Positions 17,183 to 24,171 of a DNA stretch of 42,768 nucleotides are shown here, piece by piece (the first letter of the stretch is position 1; each line of letters begins with the position of its first letter). The DNA comes from Candidatus Rifleibacteriota bacterium (GTDB lineage: Bacteria; Muiribacteriota; Ozemobacteria; Ozemobacterales; Ozemobacteraceae). The stretch spans positions 1 through 42,768 of the forward strand of contig JAFPZP010000095.1 of assembly GCA_017417215.1 (NCBI GenBank), written 5' to 3'. The notes under the pieces are model-generated. The model searched no databases. It was not told the DNA's origin and worked only from the letters and a program-made list of their open reading frames with translations. A program made the translations under genes and the position numbers.

Positions 17183-17758
17183 ATGTCTGAAAATAAAAAA
17201 GAAAAAGCTCCTTATCTAGAGTTCGGGCAGCGTCTGCAAGAACTTCGCAATAATCTTGGTTTAACAAGAACCCAGCTTGGCGAAAAATGTGGTGTTGCGC
17301 AAAGTACCATCGTGAACTACGAAAAGGGTACCCGAATTCCCTTTGCTGATACTGCCGCAAAGATGGCTGCTGTATTCGACTTAACCGTTGAAGAACTACT
17401 TGGAGTAGCAAACAGCGGTATCGAAATGAAAAAAGCAGAAGCCTTAGATTCTTTGCGTAGTTTTTACGGCAAAAAAGGAGAAGACCAAGCTCGAGCTCTT
17501 ATTGAAGGTGCTGGCAGTCTACTTGCCGGCGGAACTTTAACTCGTGAACAGCAGGAAGACTTTATATTAGAAATGCAAAAGCTATTCATTATTGCGACAG
17601 AAAAGAACAGAGCAAAGCATACTTCTAAAAAGTTTGAAGCTCCAGATAATCTTATAAAGTCTAAAGAACACCTAAGAAAGGTTGAAGAAATCGACCAGAA
17701 GCTCTCTGATAAACATACTCATAATGCCTTCTTAGATGAAGACGAATTCCACGACTGA
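17183..17758 (+). CDS. XRE-family transcriptional repressor
   Basis: A 191-residue protein with an N-terminal helix-turn-helix of the lambda-repressor/XRE type at residues 14-76 (FGQRLQELRNNLGLTRTQLG, recognition helix around QSTIVNYEKG) and a helical, charged C-terminal region (85-191) that is not a LexA-type peptidase. GGAG precedes the ATG by eight bases. The gene has its own promoter and a palindromic operator and is followed by an ImmA-type protease and a Y-family polymerase, as in ImmR/ImmA systems where the protease cleaves the repressor. I infer that it represses the module until damage or stress. Confidence 0.88.
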   Translation: MSENKKEKAPYLEFGQRLQELRNNLGLTRTQLGEKCGVAQSTIVNYEKGTRIPFADTAAKMAAVFDLTVEELLGVANSGIEMKKAEALDSLRSFYGKKGEDQARALIEGAGSLLAGGTLTREQQEDFILEMQKLFIIATEKNRAKHTSKKFEAPDNLIKSKEHLRKVEEIDQKLSDKHTHNAFLDEDEFHD

Positions 17759-17782
17759 TTTCCTATTTAGAAAACCAATAAT

Positions 17783-17830
17783 AATCCCCTTTCTTAAAGG
17801 GGAAAGATTGCTAATGCAATCTAGGGGATT
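17783..17830. repeat. CCCC/GGGG hairpin repeat, family C
   Basis: AATCCCC pairs with GGGGATT; inside are CCCCTTT-CTT-AAAGGGG and AGATTGC-TAAT-GCAATCT. It lies between the XRE and immA genes. Relatives: 17888-17945, 20309-20355, 21404-21450 and 38483-38504. Confidence 0.7.
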
Positions 17831-17887
17831 TTTGAGAAGCTACTTAAGCATTACAAAGTTGAGTCCGAAGACTGTTTGGTTATTTAA

Positions 17888-17945
17888 AATCTCCCTATCA
17901 CCGATTGCTACGCAATCAGCTTGATGTCCCTCTTTTACAAAGAGG
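17888..17945. repeat. Hairpin repeat, family C, second copy in the XRE-immA gap
   Basis: Contains CTCCCTATCA, GATTGC-TAC-GCAATC and CCCTCTTT-TAC-AAAGAGGG. Its last bases GAGGG lie 12 bases before the immA ATG, so the repeat may supply that gene's weak ribosome binding site. Confidence 0.6.
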
Positions 17946-17957
17946 GCTTAAAACAAA

Positions 17958-18716
17958 ATGAAAATACTAAATACCTTTGCAAAAATAGATAAAATCATAA
18001 AAAAGATTGGCACCGACAACCCCGAAGAGGTTGCTGCCTTTCTTAACTATGAAATAATAGATCTTACAAGCAGCATTGTTGGCTACGTAACTCGAATAAA
18101 GAATCAGACTATAATAGGAATAAATCGCAGACTAAGCCCAATAAAAAGATTATTTGACGAATGGCACGAAATAGGTCATGCAATTTCAGGTCATCTTAAA
18201 GAAGCTGATTTTACAGGCATTGGTGGTTATCATCTAGACCACAGTCTCTTTGATGCAAGCCAGCAGCTTAACAGTAAAACAATCAGCCGTTACGAACGTG
18301 AAGCTAATCTGATTGCCGCTGAATACTGCATAGATAGCAGAAAAATTCTTGAAATGACTGGTTACAACAATAGTGTAATTCAGCAATTACAGGTATTGAA
18401 AGAAAGTCAGCAACAACTTAGACAAGAATACGAAAGATTGTTATTTACAATACAACCAAACAATCTTTCTGAAACCCAAAAGATTCGTCTTAACGAATAT
18501 AAAAACGAATTGGCAAGATTAGATGAAAAAGAACAAGAATTAGGCAGTGAAATCTCTGAATTAGGAGTAATGTCTATTCCAGAAATGGCCCGTCATCTAC
18601 ATACAAGCAGTATTATCGTAGAATATAAGCTGGAAGCTATGCGATTGAGAGGCTATAAACTAGAAGGAATTGAATTAGCGGCATACAACAAGGTTTTTAA
18701 ACAAGAGGCAGTATAA
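17958..18716 (+). CDS. ImmA/IrrE-family metallopeptidase
   Basis: A 252-residue predicted zinc protease. HEIGH at residues 70-74 is the zinc-binding HExxH motif and EREANLIAAEY (113-123) supplies the third ligand, the usual ImmA/IrrE signature. Residues 130-200 look like a coiled coil, and a C-terminal helix-turn-helix-like segment (IPEMARHLHTSSIIVEYKLEAM) ends the protein, an arrangement common in ImmA proteins. ImmA and IrrE proteases cleave XRE-type repressors after stress or DNA damage; the repressor encoded upstream is the obvious target. The stop overlaps the polymerase start by one base. The only upstream purine run is GAGGG, 12 bases away. Confidence 0.9.
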   Translation: MKILNTFAKIDKIIKKIGTDNPEEVAAFLNYEIIDLTSSIVGYVTRIKNQTIIGINRRLSPIKRLFDEWHEIGHAISGHLKEADFTGIGGYHLDHSLFDASQQLNSKTISRYEREANLIAAEYCIDSRKILEMTGYNNSVIQQLQVLKESQQQLRQEYERLLFTIQPNNLSETQKIRLNEYKNELARLDEKEQELGSEISELGVMSIPEMARHLHTSSIIVEYKLEAMRLRGYKLEGIELAAYNKVFKQEAV

Positions 18717-20092
18717 TGCAAAATCGAACATATATCTGCATTGATTTAAAAAGCTACTATGCAAGTGTTGAATGTGTCTACCGCAATTTAGACCCTCTCA
18801 AGGCCTATCTTCTTGTTGCTGATGAATCAAGAACAGATAAAACAATCTGTCTAGCAGTTTCCCCTGCTTTAAAAGCCTTAGGGGTTCCAGGCAGACCAAG
18901 ACTTTTTGAAGCAAAGCAAAAAATTCGAGAAGCAGAAGCCTCACTAAAAAAGAAAATAGATTATATAGTCGCACCACCTAGAATGGCGGCCTATATAGAA
19001 AAATCTTCAGAAATATATAAAATCTATTTAAAATACATATCTTCAGAAGACATTCATGTGTACAGCATAGACGAATGTTTTATGGATGTAACCCCCTATC
19101 TTCATCTTCATAATGGTTCAGCCCACAAAATGGCTTTAACTATGATAAGAGACGTTCTCAAGAATACAGGAATTACTGCCACCGCAGGAATCGGCACCAA
19201 TATGTATCTTGCCAAGGTAGCCATGGATATCATTGCGAAAAAAACTATTGCAGATGCAGATGGGGTCCGTATTGCAGAATTAAATGAGCAGTCTTATCGA
19301 GAACTGTTATGGAACCACAGACCTCTTACTGATTTCTGGCAGATTGGTCCAGGAACCGCCAACCGGCTTAAACGATATGGCATAAACACTATGGGCGATA
19401 TTGCTGAATATTCCATTTATAATGAAGAATGGCTTTACAAGCTTTTTGGAATCAATGCAGAAATTCTGATAGACCATTCCTGGGGCATAGAAACCTGCTT
19501 GATGAAAGACATAAAGTCTTATAAATCTAAGAACCGCAGTCTCAGCAGTAATCAGGTGCTTCCGCGACCTTATAAATTCCAGGAAGCAGAGATAATAGTT
19601 AAAGAAATGAGTGATATACTTTGCTTAGACATGGTAAGAAAGAATCTAGTAGCCGAATCAGTAACTTTATACGTAGGTTTTGACCATGTCTCTGCAGTTA
19701 TAGGCTATAATGGGCCTAGTTATATAGACCACTACGGCAGAGTTGTTCCTCAGCATGCCGGTGGAACTTTCCGCTTTATCAGCCCGACAAATTCAGCCAA
19801 GGAAATAATAAAAGCCTTTTTAACCATATTTAACGATGAAAAAAGAGTCAATAGGAATCTGTTAATACGTCGTATAGGGATTTGTGCAAATAAAATTTCA
19901 AACAATACCGGCTGCCGCCAGCTAGAATTATTCAGAGATTACGAAAAAGAAGCCAAAGAGAACAATCTTCAACATACATTACTTCAAATAAAATCTAAAT
20001 ATGGCAACAATTCTATTCTTAAGGGAACCAATTTCTTTGAATGCAGTCGCACCAAAGAAAGGAATTCACAGATTGGAGGACACAAAGCGTAA
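18716..20092 (+). CDS. Y-family translesion DNA polymerase (UvrX/UmuC-like)
   Basis: A 458-residue error-prone polymerase that copies past DNA lesions. Catalytic aspartate D10 in CIDLKSYYASVE (residues 8-19), the SIDE motif at 117-120 with its D119/E120 pair, and the fingers/thumb landmarks (GTNMYLAKVAMD, GIGTNM) are intact. QLELF at 402-406 is a sliding-clamp binding motif, and the C-terminal RNSQIGGHKA tail is typical of the UvrX-like group found on Firmicutes chromosomes and mobile elements. It starts within the stop of immA (TAATG), so it is co-translated with the protease. No lexA box was seen; control is more likely through the XRE/ImmA pair. Confidence 0.92.
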   Translation: MQNRTYICIDLKSYYASVECVYRNLDPLKAYLLVADESRTDKTICLAVSPALKALGVPGRPRLFEAKQKIREAEASLKKKIDYIVAPPRMAAYIEKSSEIYKIYLKYISSEDIHVYSIDECFMDVTPYLHLHNGSAHKMALTMIRDVLKNTGITATAGIGTNMYLAKVAMDIIAKKTIADADGVRIAELNEQSYRELLWNHRPLTDFWQIGPGTANRLKRYGINTMGDIAEYSIYNEEWLYKLFGINAEILIDHSWGIETCLMKDIKSYKSKNRSLSSNQVLPRPYKFQEAEIIVKEMSDILCLDMVRKNLVAESVTLYVGFDHVSAVIGYNGPSYIDHYGRVVPQHAGGTFRFISPTNSAKEIIKAFLTIFNDEKRVNRNLLIRRIGICANKISNNTGCRQLELFRDYEKEAKENNLQHTLLQIKSKYGNNSILKGTNFFECSRTKERNSQIGGHKA

Positions 20093-20127
20093 TCAGTTAT
20101 CTGTTATCAGTTAACCAATTTATCCCT

Positions 20128-20247
20128 GCGGACAGTAGACACGAGACCTCTATTCTCCGCACAAGGCTCGTTCCCTCAAAGTCTATCCGAAGGTACAAAT
20201 TAACAGAGACCGCGAAGGAGAATAAGGTTGAGCAAGCAACTGTCCGC
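20128..20247 (+). repeat. 120-bp hairpin repeat, family B, copy 2
   Basis: Begins GCGGACAGT and ends ACTGTCCGC, a 9-bp perfect terminal inverted repeat, and matches the copy at 7930-8049 over its full length with scattered substitutions. Confidence 0.75.
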
Positions 20248-20308
20248 CAATCTTAGAAAACAAAACAGTCTTCGGACTTAACTTTCTACTACTTGGCAAA
20301 GTTCTCAA

Positions 20309-20355
20309 AAATCCCCCAGTCTACTTCGTAGACATCCCCCTTTAATAAAGGGGGT
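20309..20355. repeat. Hairpin repeat, family C
   Basis: AAATCCCCCAGTCTAC-TTC-GTAGACATCCCCC then TTTAATAAAGGGGGT; two stacked stems GTCTAC/GTAGAC and CCCCCTTTA/TAAAGGGGG. Confidence 0.65.
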
Positions 20356-20434
20356 CTTTAAAGAATTACACTCAATTATCGTTTGCTTGTAATTGACAGT
20401 TATATCTGTTATTTGCGTTTGCAAAACATTTCCC

Positions 20435-20462
20435 TTATCTCTTGCCTCTTATCTCTTATCTC
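20435..20462. repeat. Heptanucleotide tandem repeat TTATCTC
   Basis: Four seven-base units, TTATCTC, TTGCCTC, TTATCTC, TTATCTC. Confidence 0.55.
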
Positions 20463-20466
20463 TAAG

Positions 20467-20497
20467 AGTTATACGTTTATGACAATGGGTAGACTAC
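20467..20497 (-). repeat. Half copy of family A palindrome
   Basis: TATACGTTTATGACAATGGGTAGACTAC is the reverse complement of the left half of the family A element. It ends six bases before the YolD-like start codon. Confidence 0.7.
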
Positions 20498-20503
20498 AAA
20501 ATC

Positions 20504-20671
20504 ATGAAATCCTATTTAAACTTAAAGAACAAACAGCGGCCGGTACATAATGGCGATTATTTCTCTTTCAGACACCCACCAATGGATAGAAGAAAGAGAG
20601 CCAAGCTCTTTATGGCTTTTGAAGCTTTAAATGGATTCAGCGAAGAAATAGCAAAAGCAGGAAAATTATAA
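20504..20671 (+). CDS. YolD-like small protein, partner of the Y-family polymerase
   Basis: A 55-residue protein short enough to be missed by length cut-offs. Residues 23-46 (RHPPMDRRKRAKLFMAFEAL then NGF) match the conserved core of YolD-like proteins, typically HPxMsxxxRAaxFxPFxALxGF, which are encoded next to UvrX/UmuC-like polymerases in Firmicutes and their mobile elements. They are thought to serve a UmuD-like accessory role, though the mechanism is not settled. The core proline of the usual FxPF is alanine here. It lies 411 bases after the polymerase, on the same strand, with repeats between. No good ribosome binding site precedes the ATG, perhaps because the repeat replaced the native leader. 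Convergent with yggS. Confidence 0.75.
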   Translation: MKSYLNLKNKQRPVHNGDYFSFRHPPMDRRKRAKLFMAFEALNGFSEEIAKAGKL

Positions 20672-20674
20672 AGC

Positions 20675-21358
20675 TTATTCCTTAAAAAGAGCGGTACCCA
20701 CACGAACTATAGTAGCGCCTTCTTCAATAGCTATAGGGTAATCACCAGACATGCCCATAGAAAGCTCCTTAGCTTTATATGCTGTACCTTCAAGTTTTTT
20801 GCTTTCTTCAAACAAATCAGCAAGCTTTTTAAAACAAGCTCTGACTCTATTATCATCGGCATCTAAAGGTGCCATACCCATCATTCCGCGTATATCAAGA
20901 AATTCATTATTGCGATAATCTTTGATTACATCAAGAACTTCTTCTACATCAAAACCCTGCTTGGTTTCTTCCCCAGAAATATGAACTTCTAATAAAACAG
21001 GGCATTTACGTCCAGTTTTTTTTGCCCATTCAACAAATTCATCAAGAAGCTCTCGTCTGTCAATGGAATGAACCAAAGTAGCAATGGGATACACATACTT
21101 TATTTTATTAGTCTGCAAATGACCTATACAATGCCATTCTATAGGAAGACTTTCCAGTTCCTTGGCTTTATCACGCAAAGCCTGAGGGCGATTTTCCCCA
21201 AAAGCTCTTTGCCCTAAATCAAACATTTCTTTGATTTTATCAGAACCTACAGTCTTAGAAACAGCCAAGAGTTTAACACTACCAGGGGTTCTACCTGAAG
21301 CTGTCAGACTTTTTGATATTTCATTTTTTACAATTTCATAGTTTTCTTTTAATGACAT
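20675..21358 (-). CDS. yggS: YggS-family pyridoxal phosphate homeostasis protein
   Basis: A 227-residue member of the YggS/PLPBP family, an alanine-racemase-like barrel that binds pyridoxal phosphate through K35 in LLAVSKT and helps balance vitamin B6 and amino-acid pools; no catalytic activity is known. Other family phrases are GENRPQAL, WHCIGHLQTNK, MGMSGDYPIAIEEGATIVRVGTALF (end of protein). The length is normal. It is the last gene of the minus-strand cluster that begins with a lytic transglycosylase, but a 127-base gap with a family C hairpin separates it from the pilin-like genes, so co-transcription is uncertain. In other bacteria yggS also neighbours cell-division or pilus genes. Confidence 0.95.
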   Translation of the reverse strand: MSLKENYEIVKNEISKSLTASGRTPGSVKLLAVSKTVGSDKIKEMFDLGQRAFGENRPQALRDKAKELESLPIEWHCIGHLQTNKIKYVYPIATLVHSIDRRELLDEFVEWAKKTGRKCPVLLEVHISGEETKQGFDVEEVLDVIKDYRNNEFLDIRGMMGMAPLDADDNRVRACFKKLADLFEESKKLEGTAYKAKELSMGMSGDYPIAIEEGATIVRVGTALFKE

Positions 21359-21403
21359 TTACTCACCACCAATCACAACCAATCACAACTGAATCTCAAT
21401 CCC

Positions 21404-21450
21404 TCCCCCCTTTAAAAAAGGGGGATGTCAGCTTTGCTGACAGGGGGATT
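21404..21450. repeat. Hairpin repeat, family C, opposite orientation
   Basis: CCCCCCTTT-AAA-AAAGGGGG followed by TGTCAGC-TTT-GCTGACA and GGGGGATT. It could act as a terminator between the pilin-like genes and yggS. Confidence 0.7.
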
Positions 21451-21451
21451 T

Positions 21452-21493
21452 TAATCCCTAATTCCTAATCCCTAACTCCTAATTCCTAATTCA
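21452..21493. repeat. Heptanucleotide tandem repeat TAATYCC
   Basis: Six consecutive units, TAATCCC, TAATTCC, TAATCCC, TAACTCC, TAATTCC and TAATTCA. The tract runs into the 3' end of the PilX-like gene and contributes its stop codon. Confidence 0.6.
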
Positions 21494-23264
21494 ACTTAAC
21501 CGGTCTTGTTCTTAATTTCAGAATATTTACACTTACAGGAGAAACCATTAAGCGCTGAACAGAATCTGGATCGTGATCTATAACCAAAGAATCTCTTTCA
21601 GTATTGTCTATCCATCGCTGTAGATTTCCACCAATACAAGAACCGATAATATGCAGTTTTATGCTTCTTCCTTTAACAACACCAAGGAAATTAACCCTAG
21701 CATTTTTTTCAGAATCACTTAATGAAGCAGCAGAATAAACACCTGCACCTGGTTTATAAATAACAGCTCTTATGTTCCATTCTCTGGCTGCTTCAATAAA
21801 ATCAGGAGTAGGATTGTTCTTTTTAATAACATCTTCTAAGTCAACAGTAGAAATGGCTGTACCCTGAGCAGCAACAAGGAAAAGATTCAATCTGGAATCA
21901 ATATTAGTCGGGCCAGTAATAAAGATATGACCAGGAGTAACAACAATCAAATCAGTTCCAATTTCTCCTCTGATATAAATAGAACGTTCAGAGAAAATCA
22001 ACTTAGCACCGTTAAGATTAGCTCCATCAATATTATTGTAGCCATCATACTTAACGTCACTAGCTAAGACGATATATTTTTCATCTTTCAACTCGTCAAT
22101 TTCGTATTTTGATGAGTTAGGAGTCAGATAACTATCAGAATGCATAGTTACAACGCCAGGATGATAGTCGACATTGATAGGATTACCATTCTGATAACCT
22201 TTTCCTTCGTTATCTATATAAATTCCACGGCTCTTAGAAAGCTCTCTCAAATGGTTGATATCAGGTCTCCAAGATGGAATATATGAAGAATATTTTATAG
22301 AATCTCTATCTACGAAAAATTTAGTCAGATTGCGTTTTTCAATATTTCCAGAAGTATGCTGAATTCTTGGACTTGAATACATCATTCTCAAAGAATTCGA
22401 ATCTTTTTCCTTCAATACAGGATTAGTACCCGGTCTGTGATAGAAATACAACGCAGTCTGGGCCGGAGCTTTAAACTCATGATTATCAACTACAACAGGT
22501 AAACTACAATAAATTGGCCCATTGCATGGAGAAACATAATTTCTAGAGAAGAATGCACCATAATTATCTGTAATTTTATTATTTTCAGGAGTTACAAAAG
22601 GAGATTTCCCATTAGGCTCATACATACTGATTAAAAGCTTAGGGTCTAAGATTTTACCTTGGTTTGTAATACGACCAGAATCGAATAATTCATGATTTGC
22701 TTTATAGAATTCGTTAAAAGAGCCATAAGCAGAAATATAAGGGAATAAAGGATTCCCGTAATAATATTCATCTAGACTCTGAAAAACACCGAACAAATTA
22801 GCCAAATCATAAAGCTGAACAATTGCAGCAGTAGAATAACAGTGAATTCCGCATCTTCCTTCAGCAATAATCTGATATTGCTGACCTTCATCAATCAATT
22901 TAGTATTTTCGTCATCATCAATAGAGAGTTTTCGAATTGAAGTAACTCTGAAATAAGACTTGGTTTTAACTCCAAAACTTATCCATTCATCGATTGGAAT
23001 TCTGTCTTCAAAAAATATGGCCGTTAGAACAGAAGGTTCAACAGGTCTGTCAGAAGTTCTAATTGCTTCACACATCTTGGTTACAGCAAAGTTTATAGCA
23101 GATTCTGCAGCAAGTCTGGCTTGATATTTATCGCTTCTTAACTGCCCCAAATCTCTATCAGCCTGATAAACCTTGAACAATAAAGCTCCAATCAGCAAAA
23201 CGCTGAAAGCAACCATTACAAATACAGGAATCAAAGATTGTTTATTAGTAGATAATTTTTCCAT
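21486..23264 (-). CDS. PilX/GspK-like protein of the minor pilin cluster
   Basis: A 592-residue protein with one N-terminal transmembrane helix (residues 12-32) and a long exported domain. The segment after the helix (RLAAESAINFAVTKM) resembles the AAExGxxxA helix of PilX-type pilus assembly proteins, which carry the large minor-pilin role. Unlike its two neighbours it has no clear prepilin cleavage motif. The body contains beta-helix-like repeats late in the sequence (around LIFSERSIYIRGEIGTDLIVVTPGHIFITG), which may be an independent domain. AGGAAT precedes the ATG by nine bases; it starts one base after the upstream gene's stop, so the three pilin genes are one transcript. The specific name is an inference from context. 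Confidence 0.65.
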   Translation of the reverse strand: MEKLSTNKQSLIPVFVMVAFSVLLIGALLFKVYQADRDLGQLRSDKYQARLAAESAINFAVTKMCEAIRTSDRPVEPSVLTAIFFEDRIPIDEWISFGVKTKSYFRVTSIRKLSIDDDENTKLIDEGQQYQIIAEGRCGIHCYSTAAIVQLYDLANLFGVFQSLDEYYYGNPLFPYISAYGSFNEFYKANHELFDSGRITNQGKILDPKLLISMYEPNGKSPFVTPENNKITDNYGAFFSRNYVSPCNGPIYCSLPVVVDNHEFKAPAQTALYFYHRPGTNPVLKEKDSNSLRMMYSSPRIQHTSGNIEKRNLTKFFVDRDSIKYSSYIPSWRPDINHLRELSKSRGIYIDNEGKGYQNGNPINVDYHPGVVTMHSDSYLTPNSSKYEIDELKDEKYIVLASDVKYDGYNNIDGANLNGAKLIFSERSIYIRGEIGTDLIVVTPGHIFITGPTNIDSRLNLFLVAAQGTAISTVDLEDVIKKNNPTPDFIEAAREWNIRAVIYKPGAGVYSAASLSDSEKNARVNFLGVVKGRSIKLHIIGSCIGGNLQRWIDNTERDSLVIDHDPDSVQRLMVSPVSVNILKLRTRPVKLN

Positions 23265-23265
23265 A

Positions 23266-23784
23266 TCACTGATTCCTCAAATGTATAATTCTCTTAAATT
23301 CTTTTATTTCAGGCTCACCAGAAGCAGTGTTGTTATTCTGAGCCTTAAAACTTAGTTCAATCTGCGAAGCTGATATTCTAGCAAACTTACCATCTTTGCA
23401 AGCTTCAACTAATGGGTTGGAAAATCTTCCAAAACGCTTAGTAGCAGGACGACCGTCTTTCATCATATAGAGAAGTTTTCCATCATTAAAAATGAAACCT
23501 TCAAGGTCCTTCCCTACTTCAAGTTTTGTCGGGTCTACAGGGGAATAATAAAAACATTCGTTAGAATCACCAACAAAAGGAGAATCTATATATATAGAAT
23601 TAGAAATTTCACTGCAGACTTCATCAAGCATTTCATTGATGTCATAAACCCATTGATATTTCTGCTGTGCCTTACGAACATCTGATGAGTTAACAAAGAA
23701 AAAGAATAACGAAGCACCAGCTGCAATAGACAAAAATACAGTGAATAATACTAGTTCCCAAACGCTAAGTCCGCTTCGTCTCAT
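23266..23784 (-). CDS. PilW/GspJ-like minor pilin
   Basis: A 172-residue prepilin-like protein. The N-terminus has a five-residue leader ending in G5, followed by LSVWE, so a glutamate sits at position +5 of the predicted mature protein, then a hydrophobic helix to about residue 30. That is the type IV pilin/pseudopilin signal recognised by the PilD peptidase. The remaining domain is soluble and of the size expected for GspJ or PilW. It overlaps the gene before it by four bases (ATGA) and lies one base from the PilX-like gene after it. The class is firm, the J/W assignment tentative. Confidence 0.72.
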   Translation of the reverse strand: MRRSGLSVWELVLFTVFLSIAAGASLFFFFVNSSDVRKAQQKYQWVYDINEMLDEVCSEISNSIYIDSPFVGDSNECFYYSPVDPTKLEVGKDLEGFIFNDGKLLYMMKDGRPATKRFGRFSNPLVEACKDGKFARISASQIELSFKAQNNNTASGEPEIKEFKRIIHLRNQ

Positions 23785-24158
23785 GGTCTAGTCCTCGACT
23801 TCAGGTATTCAAGACTGATTGTCTTGCTAAAAGGGAAACTCCCCCACCTAACCTGAGCCCTAACCAATAAACAATCAGGGAAATTAGGCTGTGGTATAGC
23901 TTCAACCTTTCCTAGCAACTGGATATCTTCATAACCAGGAAGCTGCTTAAAACCTTCAGTATAGCCAGAAGCTTCGTAAGAACGTTCCAAAGCCCCTTCC
24001 ATGAGGTTTTCAAGAGCAACAGAGGCTCTAAGATGAGTATCGGAATTAACCAAGGGTATAGCTTTTATAGACCAGAGCTGGACAAAAGGCCATAAAAAGA
24101 AAGTAGCTATACCAACATAAATCAGTTTTTCAAAAAGCGTCCTACCATTCGCGGCCAC
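23781..24158 (-). CDS. PilV/GspI-like minor pilin with atypical +1 residue
   Basis: A 125-residue protein. Its leader MAANG is followed by RTLFE, placing glutamate at +5 after G5 and then a hydrophobic helix (LIYVGIATFFLWPF), a type IV prepilin arrangement; the usual phenylalanine or methionine at +1 is arginine, which is unusual. Size and position fit PilV or GspI. The start is GTG at 24158 with AGGGG eight bases upstream. It follows the lytic transglycosylase by 13 bases and overlaps the PilW-like gene. Because the processing site deviates, it may be processed poorly or remain an anchor. Confidence 0.65.
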   Translation of the reverse strand: MAANGRTLFEKLIYVGIATFFLWPFVQLWSIKAIPLVNSDTHLRASVALENLMEGALERSYEASGYTEGFKQLPGYEDIQLLGKVEAIPQPNFPDCLLVRAQVRWGSFPFSKTISLEYLKSRTRP

Positions 24159-24171
24159 GACAAAACCCCTA

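Larger units (their letters stand above)
20093..20503. other. Repeat-filled gap between polymerase and YolD-like gene
   Basis: 411 bases composed almost entirely of repeats: family B hairpin (20128-20247), family C hairpin (20309-20355), TTATCTC heptamers (20435-20462) and a half copy of family A (20467-20497). It separates two genes that are adjacent elsewhere, which suggests repeat insertion inside the operon. Confidence 0.7.

Noticed and set aside
17736..17924. 62-residue forward frame after the XRE gene
   Set aside because: It overlaps the end of the XRE gene and reads through two family C hairpin repeats; the amino-acid sequence follows the palindromes.
20041..20256. 71-residue forward frame at the end of the polymerase gene
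   Set aside because: It overlaps the polymerase in another frame and then translates the family B hairpin repeat.
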